NCBI GenBank assembly: GCA_024404025.1
Contig: JAKSQP010000020.1
Location: 1-42,006, forward strand
Source of the DNA: Clostridia bacterium
GTDB taxonomy: Bacteria; Bacillota; Clostridia; Oscillospirales; Acutalibacteraceae
Direction: 5' to 3'
Length of the DNA: 42,006 nucleotides
Shown here in pieces: positions 6,578-13,047 of this stretch. The position numbers were made by a program, and so were the translations under genes. The notes beneath the pieces were generated by a model. It saw nothing but the letters and a program-made list of their open reading frames with translations, searched no databases and had not been told where the DNA came from. The number at the start of each line of letters is the position of its first letter. Position 1 is the first letter of the stretch.

Positions 6578-7588
6578 TTAAAATTCGTCGTCCCAGTTTT
6601 CGTCTTCTTCAAAGTCAGCCTTCATAACTTCACGAACAGCAGCAATGATGCCGTTAGCATCTATGCCGACCTCTGACATGATGTCTTCCTGAAGACCGAT
6701 GGGAGCGAACTTATCGGGATGGCCGAGCTTTCTGAATGCGCAAGCCTTACCGGATTCAACAACAACCTCTGCAACTGCGCTGCCGAGACCGCCGATCGTT
6801 GAATGATCTTCAACGGTGATGATTCTTCTGGTTTCGAGAACTGCCTTGATGATGGCATCTCTGTCGATGGGCTTGATTGTGTGCATATTGAGAACACGAA
6901 CCTTGAGTCCGTCTGAATTCTCAAGGAATTTAGCAGCTTCTCTTGCCTGGAATACGCATGAGCCGCAGGCGATAACTGTTATATCTGTGCCTTCGTGAAT
7001 TTCAACAGCCTTGCCGACCTCGAAGCCGTAATCCATTGAATCATAAAGAACACGGTCAAAACCACGGTTGATTCTAATGTAGTAGGGACCTACATTCTCA
7101 TAAGCGGCGTTAACTGCGTTTGCGGTTTCAAAGCCGTCAGCGGGAACGATGAGGGTCATGTTGGGCATTGCTCTTACGATAGCAAGGTCAACGATTGCAT
7201 GGTGAGTTGAGCCTGCCTGGCCGAAGGATGTGCCTGAATGAGTAGCGATGATTTTAGCGTTAACATTCTGATAGCAGATATCAGTATGAAGCTGATCGCA
7301 GGCTCTCATTGAAGTGAATGCCGAGAATCCTGAAAGGAAGGGGATGATGCCGGCTCTTGCCATACCTGCGGCAACGCCGAACATATCCTGCTCTGCAATA
7401 CCTACATTGATAACTCTTTCGGGGCAAACCTTAAGAACGTCACCGAGCTTTGTGGATTTTGCAAGGTCGGCTGTGATAGCAACAACCTTGGGATCTTTAG
7501 CCATAATATCAGCAATAGCCTTGCCGTAAATTTCAGCTGTTGCAACTTCGGTCTGGTCTATTGCGTTATAAACAAATCCGCCTGCCAT
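6578..7588 (-). CDS. Transketolase, C-terminal subunit (pyrimidine-binding and C-terminal domains)
   Basis: 336 residues, matching the C-subunit of split transketolases. It contains the Pyr domain with VITADLAKSTK, the catalytic Glu66 in NVGIAEQDMFG that activates thiamine diphosphate, HSGTSFGQAGSTHHAIVDLA with the conserved His residues, and a C-terminal domain (ITVEDHSTIGGLGSAV). With the adjacent N-subunit it should transfer a two-carbon ketol unit between a ketose and an aldehyde acceptor. AGGAGG lies inside the end of the N-subunit gene and only two bases separate the genes, so translation is coupled. The acidic C-terminal tail EEDENWDDEF is unusual. Pentose phosphate transketolase is the default role; the operon partners suggest another acceptor. 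Confidence 0.9.
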   Translation of the reverse strand: MAGGFVYNAIDQTEVATAEIYGKAIADIMAKDPKVVAITADLAKSTKLGDVLKVCPERVINVGIAEQDMFGVAAGMARAGIIPFLSGFSAFTSMRACDQLHTDICYQNVNAKIIATHSGTSFGQAGSTHHAIVDLAIVRAMPNMTLIVPADGFETANAVNAAYENVGPYYIRINRGFDRVLYDSMDYGFEVGKAVEIHEGTDITVIACGSCVFQAREAAKFLENSDGLKVRVLNMHTIKPIDRDAIIKAVLETRRIITVEDHSTIGGLGSAVAEVVVESGKACAFRKLGHPDKFAPIGLQEDIMSEVGIDANGIIAAVREVMKADFEEDENWDDEF

Positions 7589-7590
7589 TA

Positions 7591-8469
7591 TTATTTGCCC
7601 TCCTTTTCTGCACGAGCAACTCTCGCAGCATAGTCTTCTTCGAGCTCTTTGTTATATTTTGCAAATGTGTCATCGTCAAGAGCCATGTAGTGGCAATGAT
7701 AATCGCCGGCAATGCTCTTGATGCCTGCGCCCTTCTGAGTATCCATAATGATACAGGTGGGAGCGCACTTTTCTTTTGATCTTGCGATTGCCGCATCAAC
7801 AGCGTCGCAAAGCTCATTTATGTTGTTGCCGTCAACAACGATCGTGTTGAAGCCGAAAGCAACCATCTTGTCTGCAAGGGGTTCGAGCTTCATAACTTCT
7901 TCTGTGGGACCGTCTATCATGCAGTGGTTTCTGTCGATGAAAACGATGCAGTTTGAAAGCTCATAATGGTTCATTGTCATAAAGCCTTCCCAGTTGGAGC
8001 CTTCGCCGAGCTCACCGTCGCCGGTAGCAACGAAAGTAAGGTAATCCTTGCCGAGAATTCTTGCTGCAAGAGCAGTACCGGCTGCTATTGAAGCGCCGTG
8101 GCCGAGAGAACCTGTTGAAGCGTCAACGCCTACAACCTTGTTTGAATCAAGGTGCATACCCATCTTTGAACCTGAAAGATTGAATGTTTTGAGCATTTCA
8201 ACATCGTTGAAGCCCTTGTCGCAAAGAACGGGTGCGTAAGCGATTGCTGCGTGACCCTTTGAAAGAATGAATCTGTCTCTGTCTTCCCACTTGGGATCCT
8301 CAACCTTAATGTTGAGATATTTATGATACATAACGGTAAGAAGATCCATTACGCTCATGCCGCCGCCAACGTGGCCGCTGCCTGCCCAGAATGTTGTCTG
8401 AAGGCAAAGTTTACGGAGTTCGAATGCTTTCTTTTCAAGAGCAAGCCACTCCTGCTTTGATAATGCCAT
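7591..8469 (-). CDS. Transketolase, N-terminal subunit (thiamine diphosphate-binding domain)
   Basis: 292 residues, matching the N-subunit of split transketolases. Visible motifs are SGHVGG (His33), KGHAA (71-75), GSLGHG (120-125) and the thiamine diphosphate motif starting GDGELGEG at 150 and ending with Asn181 in FIDRNH. The ATG at 8467-8469 is used because AGGAGG lies eight bases upstream; an earlier in-frame ATG is itself part of that ribosome binding site. It forms the cofactor half of the heteromeric enzyme with the downstream gene. It lies 73 bp after the aminotransferase, with a stem-loop in the gap (8505-8534). Confidence 0.92.
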   Translation of the reverse strand: MALSKQEWLALEKKAFELRKLCLQTTFWAGSGHVGGGMSVMDLLTVMYHKYLNIKVEDPKWEDRDRFILSKGHAAIAYAPVLCDKGFNDVEMLKTFNLSGSKMGMHLDSNKVVGVDASTGSLGHGASIAAGTALAARILGKDYLTFVATGDGELGEGSNWEGFMTMNHYELSNCIVFIDRNHCMIDGPTEEVMKLEPLADKMVAFGFNTIVVDGNNINELCDAVDAAIARSKEKCAPTCIIMDTQKGAGIKSIAGDYHCHYMALDDDTFAKYNKELEEDYAARVARAEKEGK

Positions 8470-8504
8470 AGGATTTGTCCTCCTCATTAATATTTTTTTA
8501 TAGT

Positions 8505-8534
8505 AAGCGGTGAAAGGTGTTCATTTCACCGCTT
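8505..8534 (-). promoter_or_regulatory. Intercistronic stem-loop between aminotransferase and transketolase N-subunit
   Basis: A perfect 11 bp stem (8505-8515 with 8524-8534) with an eight-base loop. No T run follows on the minus strand, so it is not a standard terminator. It may be an mRNA stability or processing element that sets different levels for the two halves of the operon. Confidence 0.6.
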
Positions 8535-8542
8535 TCGGTGCA

Positions 8543-9832
8543 TCAGAAAAGCTCGGGGTGATTCTTTCTAACAGCGTGGAAAGCATCCTCTGCGATTTCG
8601 ATAGTTCTCTTTATATCGTCATGAGTAAGAGAAGCGTTGATGAAATGGTTGTGGTGAGAAGCGAAGAACACACCTCTGTTAACGCACTCTGCGATCCAAT
8701 CCTGATGAAGGAACATTGAATCGTCATTTGCGATTCTGAGATAGAAGAGAGCAGGAGCGCCGGAAGCGACAAGATCAAATCCGTTTGCCTTACCTGCAGC
8801 CTTGAGGCCTTCGGTAAGCTCTGTGCCGAGCTCGTTGAAAAGCTTGGGGGTGTCAAGCTTCTTCATCTTGTTGATGCAGGCGATGCAGGCTGCAAAGGGA
8901 ACTGCGCTCATCCAGTAAGAGCCTGTGTAGGAAAGACTGGAAGCAGCATCTCTGAGGAATTCCTTGCCGCAGAATGCCGACATATTATAGCCGTTTGCAA
9001 GAGCCTTGCAGAAGCAGATGATATCAGCTTCAAAGCCGAAGAAATGGTCTGAACCTGCGAGATCAAGACGGAAGCCGGCACGAACGTCATCAACGATAAG
9101 AACGATGCCTTCTTCTGTGCAGATCTTGCGGACTGCCTGCCAGAATCCCTCTTTGGGGAACTTGTTATCATAGAAATTGCCGTGGTCATAGGGCTGAGCG
9201 ATAAGAGCGGCGATTTCGCCCTTGTTTTCGGCAACAACCTTTTTGAAGCCTTCAAGATCATCCCAGTCAACATAGATGTTGTTTGCAACATCTTCGGGAA
9301 TAACGCCGGGATAGTCGATCTTCTGAACCATGGGAGCAACGCCGTGATAGAAGCCGTTGAAGAAGATGAGCTTCTTTCTGTGGGTATGAGCACGGGCTGT
9401 GATGATAGCACCGCTTGTTGCGTCGTTGCCGTTCTTTGCAAAGAATGCCCAGTCAGCGCAGTTAACGGTGTCAACAAGAAGCTCAGCGCATTCAACCATA
9501 ATTTTTGAAGGAGAGGTTGTGCAGTTGCCGAGCTCTATCTGCTTGAGAGCGGCAGCGTCAACATCGGGATCGCAGTAACCGAGAACATTGGGACCGTATG
9601 CGCACATATAGTCGATATATTTGTTGCCGTCAACATCCCAGAAATATGTGCCCTGTGCTTTTTCAGAGAAGCGGGGCCAGCGGTTAACGGGAATGAACTG
9701 GCCTTCAGCGGGGCCGAGGTGTCCGTAAACACCGGCGGGGATAACCTTGCAGGCTCTGTCATACCATTTGTCTGAATTTGCATTTTTATAGCAAACTATT
9801 TTCTTTTTGCTTGTGTCAAAATTATCAGCCAT
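8543..9832 (-). CDS. Class III PLP-dependent aminotransferase (glutamate-1-semialdehyde aminomutase-like)
   Basis: 429 residues, typical of the family. The PLP site includes KNGNDATSGAI (133-143), FNGFYHG (158-164), Asp248-Asp249 in VDDVRAGFR (the usual DEV-x-x-GFR) and the Schiff-base Lys276 in CFCKALANGY. The overall pattern resembles glutamate-1-semialdehyde aminomutase, but no haem genes are near and several signature residues differ (DDV for DEV, CKALANGY for GKxxGGG). The enzyme probably transaminates a ketone or aldehyde produced or held by the neighbouring proteins. AGGAGG precedes the ATG, 14 bp after the upstream SCP2-like gene, so the two are coupled. The substrate is not deducible from sequence. 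Confidence 0.88.
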   Translation of the reverse strand: MADNFDTSKKKIVCYKNANSDKWYDRACKVIPAGVYGHLGPAEGQFIPVNRWPRFSEKAQGTYFWDVDGNKYIDYMCAYGPNVLGYCDPDVDAAALKQIELGNCTTSPSKIMVECAELLVDTVNCADWAFFAKNGNDATSGAIITARAHTHRKKLIFFNGFYHGVAPMVQKIDYPGVIPEDVANNIYVDWDDLEGFKKVVAENKGEIAALIAQPYDHGNFYDNKFPKEGFWQAVRKICTEEGIVLIVDDVRAGFRLDLAGSDHFFGFEADIICFCKALANGYNMSAFCGKEFLRDAASSLSYTGSYWMSAVPFAACIACINKMKKLDTPKLFNELGTELTEGLKAAGKANGFDLVASGAPALFYLRIANDDSMFLHQDWIAECVNRGVFFASHHNHFINASLTHDDIKRTIEIAEDAFHAVRKNHPELF

Positions 9833-9846
9833 TTTGAATATCCTCC

Positions 9847-10605
9847 TTATGCAAGATACAGAGCAACTCTGTCGAGAATGCGGTTGAGGTTGTCGATCAT
9901 GCCGACAAGTCCGTGCATTTCGATTTTACCGGTGCCGATGCAGGAAAGAGCATTGACTTTTCCGTTGAAGAGTGCATTTGCGGTTTCATAAGAATCAAAG
10001 ATCATTGAAGCACGGTATTTCTCGGGAGTTCTCTTGAGAGTTATGAGGCGGTGATCCTTGCAGGTAACTTCAACTGCGGGGCCGTCCTTAATAGCCATCA
10101 TAACGCTGCCGTCAACGATATGAGCTGCGCTGAACTTACCGATTTCATCGTTGTTGCCTACCTGAGCAATGGCAACGCCGACAACGTTGAGGGTAAGAGC
10201 TGTGCTGATTCTGAAGAAATCGGGATCCTTGAGGTCTTCTTCACAGGGCTGAAGATACTTCGTGAGAAGATCGGTAAGCTTTGTGAAGCTGTTGAGAAGG
10301 AATCCGATGTGAATGAATCCCTTTGAGGGGATGGGAGTTGTTGTTCCGTCGATAAGACCGTTGAACTTTTCGGGCGAGCTGAAGGGAAGCTTAACATCGC
10401 ACTTGCCGCAGCCCTGATCCATTCTGCAAAGTCCGTTGGCGAAGGTGAGAGTTGCTTTCGGGCCGCCCTTAACATCAAAACCTATTGAAATAGGTTTTTT
10501 GTTTGTGAGAAGGCTGCTTGCTTCGGGAGCCAGCTCACAGAGGTTTTCGAGAGTGCCCAGAATAGCGTAGAGATTGATATACGCCAAGGTTTTCTGATCA
10601 ATCAT
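9847..10605 (-). CDS. Tandem SCP2-like lipid-binding-type protein (first gene of operon)
   Basis: 252 residues, cytosolic. The first half (about 35-118) follows an SCP2-like order: a beta strand ISIGFDVKGG, LTFANG, a Cys-rich turn (Cys60, Cys66, Cys69), DVKLPFSSPEKFNGLIDG, then GFIHIGFLL. The second half (about 160-252) repeats it with IKDGPAVEV, FDSYETANALFNGK and GTGKIEMHG. SCP2 domains bind fatty acyl chains, sterols or other lipids. The ATG at 10603-10605 is chosen for AAGGAGG upstream; the longer frame has no such site. It is the promoter-proximal gene. The three clustered Cys could bind a metal or be incidental. Assignment is by fold pattern and needs profile confirmation. Confidence 0.55.
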   Translation of the reverse strand: MIDQKTLAYINLYAILGTLENLCELAPEASSLLTNKKPISIGFDVKGGPKATLTFANGLCRMDQGCGKCDVKLPFSSPEKFNGLIDGTTTPIPSKGFIHIGFLLNSFTKLTDLLTKYLQPCEEDLKDPDFFRISTALTLNVVGVAIAQVGNNDEIGKFSAAHIVDGSVMMAIKDGPAVEVTCKDHRLITLKRTPEKYRASMIFDSYETANALFNGKVNALSCIGTGKIEMHGLVGMIDNLNRILDRVALYLA

Positions 10606-10661
10606 GTTGATTTCCTCCTTAAATATTGAGATATAATAACCCCAATATATATATTCACTTA

Positions 10662-10690
10662 ATTCTAACAAAAAAGGTATACAATGTCAA
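10662..10690 (-). promoter_or_regulatory. Promoter of the SCP2/aminotransferase/transketolase operon
   Basis: On the minus strand TTGACA (10685-10690), 17 bp, TAGAAT (10662-10667). The leader is about 50 nt and contains an ATATATATAT tract. No riboswitch is visible. Confidence 0.82.
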
Positions 10691-10730
10691 CAAAATATAT
10701 GTTATAAAATCGAATAAAGTGCTTATTTCG

Positions 10731-10768
10731 TTAAAACAAACAAAACCGCCGAATTTAATTCGGCAGTT
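10731..10768 (-). terminator. Second, weaker terminator-like hairpin after mtnN
   Basis: A 6 bp GC-containing stem (10748-10753 with 10759-10764) extended by three outer pairs, followed on the minus strand by a T-rich stretch interrupted by G. It lies between the main mtnN terminator and the next promoter and would insulate the operon from read-through. Confidence 0.5.
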
Positions 10769-10821
10769 TCAACAAATTCGAGATTTTTTACAGAAAGCAC
10801 CGGCGCAAGACGGAAATAACG

Positions 10822-10853
10822 AAAAAAATATGCCTGCAAACTCGTGCAGGCAT
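10822..10853 (-). terminator. Terminator of mtnN
   Basis: A perfect 9 bp stem (10830-10838 with 10845-10853) followed on the minus strand by AT and seven T (10822-10828). Confidence 0.9.
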
Positions 10854-10865
10854 AAAACGGGCATA

Positions 10866-11555
10866 TTATGAATTTTTGACGAAATATTCAATGAGTTTTG
10901 CAGCGTTGTCTGCCGCAATGGGGAGAAATGTGGGATAATCCATGTGCGATGAGCCGTCCGCACAGTCGCTGACCGCTCTGACAACCGCAAACGGAACTCC
11001 GCTTGCATAGCAGACGTGGCCGATGCTTGCGCCCTCCATTTCGCAGGCAATCGCTCCGAAGCTGCCGACGATTCTGTCTTTAACTGCGGGGTCTGCAATG
11101 AACTGGTCGCCGGAAGCGATAACTCCCTTTACGGCTTTAATTCCTTCAATAGAGGCGATGCCTTCGATCATTTTGTCAACCGTTTTTGCATCGGCGGGAA
11201 TATTTACGATACCGAGTCCCGAAATGAATCCGACGGGGTCGCCGATTGGCGATGTGTCCATATCGTGTTCAACAAGGCTTTCCGCAACGGCAATGTCGCC
11301 GATTTGGAGCTCTGTTGAAAGGCTGCCGCCTACGCCCGTGTTAATGATAACATCGGGAGAATATTTGAGAATCATCGTCTGTGCGCAGATTGCGGCGTTG
11401 ACCTTGCCGATTCCGCATACGGCGGTGACAACATCTTTGCCGAAAAGTTTGCCGGAAGTATATTCGACTATTCCGAATTTTTCGGTTTTTTTATTTTCGA
11501 CCATCCCGTTGATGGTGTCTATTTCGATTTTCATAGCGCCGATAATACCTATCAT
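10866..11555 (-). CDS. mtnN: 5'-methylthioadenosine/S-adenosylhomocysteine nucleosidase
   Basis: 230 residues, the usual size. It hydrolyses the glycosidic bond of methylthioadenosine and S-adenosylhomocysteine, releasing adenine, in methionine salvage and the activated methyl cycle. The N-terminus MIGIIGAMKIE places Glu11 at the position of the catalytic Glu12 of the E. coli enzyme. SGDQF (149-152), CEMEGA (171-176) and the general acid Asp197 in RAVSD are all present. The ATG at 11553-11555 follows AGGAGG; a longer frame upstream lacks a site and covers the promoter. It is a monocistronic unit with its own promoter and terminator, so it is probably not functionally tied to the operon at 5738-10605. 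Confidence 0.95.
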   Translation of the reverse strand: MIGIIGAMKIEIDTINGMVENKKTEKFGIVEYTSGKLFGKDVVTAVCGIGKVNAAICAQTMILKYSPDVIINTGVGGSLSTELQIGDIAVAESLVEHDMDTSPIGDPVGFISGLGIVNIPADAKTVDKMIEGIASIEGIKAVKGVIASGDQFIADPAVKDRIVGSFGAIACEMEGASIGHVCYASGVPFAVVRAVSDCADGSSHMDYPTFLPIAADNAAKLIEYFVKNS

Positions 11556-11579
11556 AATTTTTCCCTCCTGTTTTTTCTG

Positions 11580-11608
11580 ATGATAACATAAATCGACCGG
11601 AAATTCAA
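11580..11608 (-). promoter_or_regulatory. Promoter of mtnN
   Basis: On the minus strand TTGAAT (11603-11608), 17 bp, TATCAT (11580-11585). It is divergent from the rmuC promoter. Confidence 0.7.
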
Positions 11609-11641
11609 TAACCATTACAAAGAAAACAGATGAAAAAACAG

Positions 11642-11670
11642 TTGCCTATTGCAGATTTTTGTGATAATAT
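11642..11670 (+). promoter_or_regulatory. Promoter of rmuC
   Basis: TTGCCT (11642-11647), 17 bp, TAATAT (11665-11670) with a TG one base before the -10 hexamer (extended -10). Confidence 0.7.
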
Positions 11671-11688
11671 AATATGGTATAAAATATA

Positions 11689-13047
11689 TTGGGGGTGTAT
11701 ATTCTGGAATCATATATCATAATTGCATTGCTTGCTGTTGTGATAATTATGCTTGCTGTTCTTATTGCAAGAAAAAGCAGCGGAGATTCTCCGAAGGTGA
11801 TTTCAAAAATTGATGCCCTTGGCGGAGCGGTTTCGGGATTTACGGAAACGGTCAGCTCCGAATTTGAAAGGAATCGCAGAGAAAATTCCGATAATCAGCG
11901 TTCGGCAAGGCTTGAGAATGCGAATGCGCTTGAAAATATGGGAGCCAAAATCGAAAAAATGCGCCTTGATAATGCCGAATCGCAGGCGAATATGGAGCGT
12001 GCCGTTCTGAAATCAATGGCTGAAATCAGAGTTCAGAACGCAGAGCAGAGCGAGAAGCAGAATAAGAACATATCCGATTCTCTTGAAAAAATGAGAATGA
12101 GCAACGAAGAAAAGCTCGAAAAAATGAGAGAAACGGTTGACGAAAAACTTTCCTCAACTCTGTCGGAAAGGCTTGACAGCTCGTTTAAAACCGTTTCCGA
12201 AAGGCTTGAAAATGTTTATAAATCCCTCGGCGAAATGAAAGAACTTTCGAACGGAGTAACGGCGAATGTTACCGCCCTGAACAGAGTGCTGACGAATGTC
12301 AAGGCGAGGGGCACCTGGGCGGAGGTTCAGCTCGGAGCAATTCTTGACCAGACCGTGCCGGGAATGTATGAAACCAATTTTGCTTCAAATCCCGTTTTAA
12401 AGGACAGAGTTGAATTCGCAGTCAGGATTCCGTCATCGGAGCCGGGCGGTGAGGCCGTTTATCTGCCGATAGATTCAAAATTCCCGATGGAAGATTATGT
12501 CAGGCTGTGCTCTGCCGCAGATGCCGCAGATGCCGAAATGCTTGCCGCTGCAAGAAAGGCTCTTGAAATGAGAGTTTATGCAGAGGCAAAGGATGTGAGC
12601 AAATATATCAATGTTCCGCTGACAACGCCTTATGCGATTCTTTACCTCGCAACCGAGGGACTTTACGCCGAAATCGTTTCGTCACGCTCGGGAATCGCAG
12701 AAAAGATACGGAGCGATTTTAATATAATGATTGCAGGTCCGTCAACGGTAACCGCTTTGCTCAATTCACTTTCGCTCGGATTCAGGGCAGTTGCAATCAA
12801 TGAAAAAGCAAACGAGGTCAGGCTTCTTCTTTCTGCCGCAAAGGTGCAGTATGACAAATTCGGCAATGTTATTGCGAAAGCAAAGCAGAAGATAGATGAG
12901 GCCGGCAAATCCCTTGAAGAAGCCGATAAACGCAATGAAATAATCCGCAAAAAGCTCAACCGGGTTGAAGAAATGGATTCTTCTCACGCCGATGAGCTGC
13001 TTGGTCTGGAAGAAAATAAAATGATTGAATTTAAGGAGGAAACATAA
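11689..13047 (+). CDS. rmuC: RmuC family protein (DNA recombination-limiting, nuclease-like)
   Basis: About 452 residues. Layout: one N-terminal membrane helix (residues 5-25), a long coiled coil (about 35-190, rich in Glu, Lys, Asn, Met), then the RmuC domain with GTWAEVQLGAILDQ, LPIDSKFPMEDYVRL, YAILYLATEGLYAEIV and AGPSTVTALLNSLSLGF. RmuC proteins limit recombination at inverted repeats and are related to restriction-endonuclease folds. The start is uncertain: TTG 11689, GTG 11695 and CTG 11704 are in frame and no ATG fits. GGGGGTG looks like the ribosome binding site, which favours a start at or after 11701. The stop overlaps the next start (TAATG), so translation is coupled to the glycosidase gene. 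Confidence 0.92.
   Translation: MGVYILESYIIIALLAVVIIMLAVLIARKSSGDSPKVISKIDALGGAVSGFTETVSSEFERNRRENSDNQRSARLENANALENMGAKIEKMRLDNAESQANMERAVLKSMAEIRVQNAEQSEKQNKNISDSLEKMRMSNEEKLEKMRETVDEKLSSTLSERLDSSFKTVSERLENVYKSLGEMKELSNGVTANVTALNRVLTNVKARGTWAEVQLGAILDQTVPGMYETNFASNPVLKDRVEFAVRIPSSEPGGEAVYLPIDSKFPMEDYVRLCSAADAADAEMLAAARKALEMRVYAEAKDVSKYINVPLTTPYAILYLATEGLYAEIVSSRSGIAEKIRSDFNIMIAGPSTVTALLNSLSLGFRAVAINEKANEVRLLLSAAKVQYDKFGNVIAKAKQKIDEAGKSLEEADKRNEIIRKKLNRVEEMDSSHADELLGLEENKMIEFKEET

Noticed and set aside
8543..9832. hemL (glutamate-1-semialdehyde aminomutase for haem)
   Set aside because: Signature residues around the PLP lysine and the DEV motif differ and no tetrapyrrole genes are nearby.
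10866..11555. mtnN as a sixth member of the SCP2/transketolase operon
   Set aside because: It has its own promoter and a strong terminator, and a second hairpin separates it from the operon promoter.
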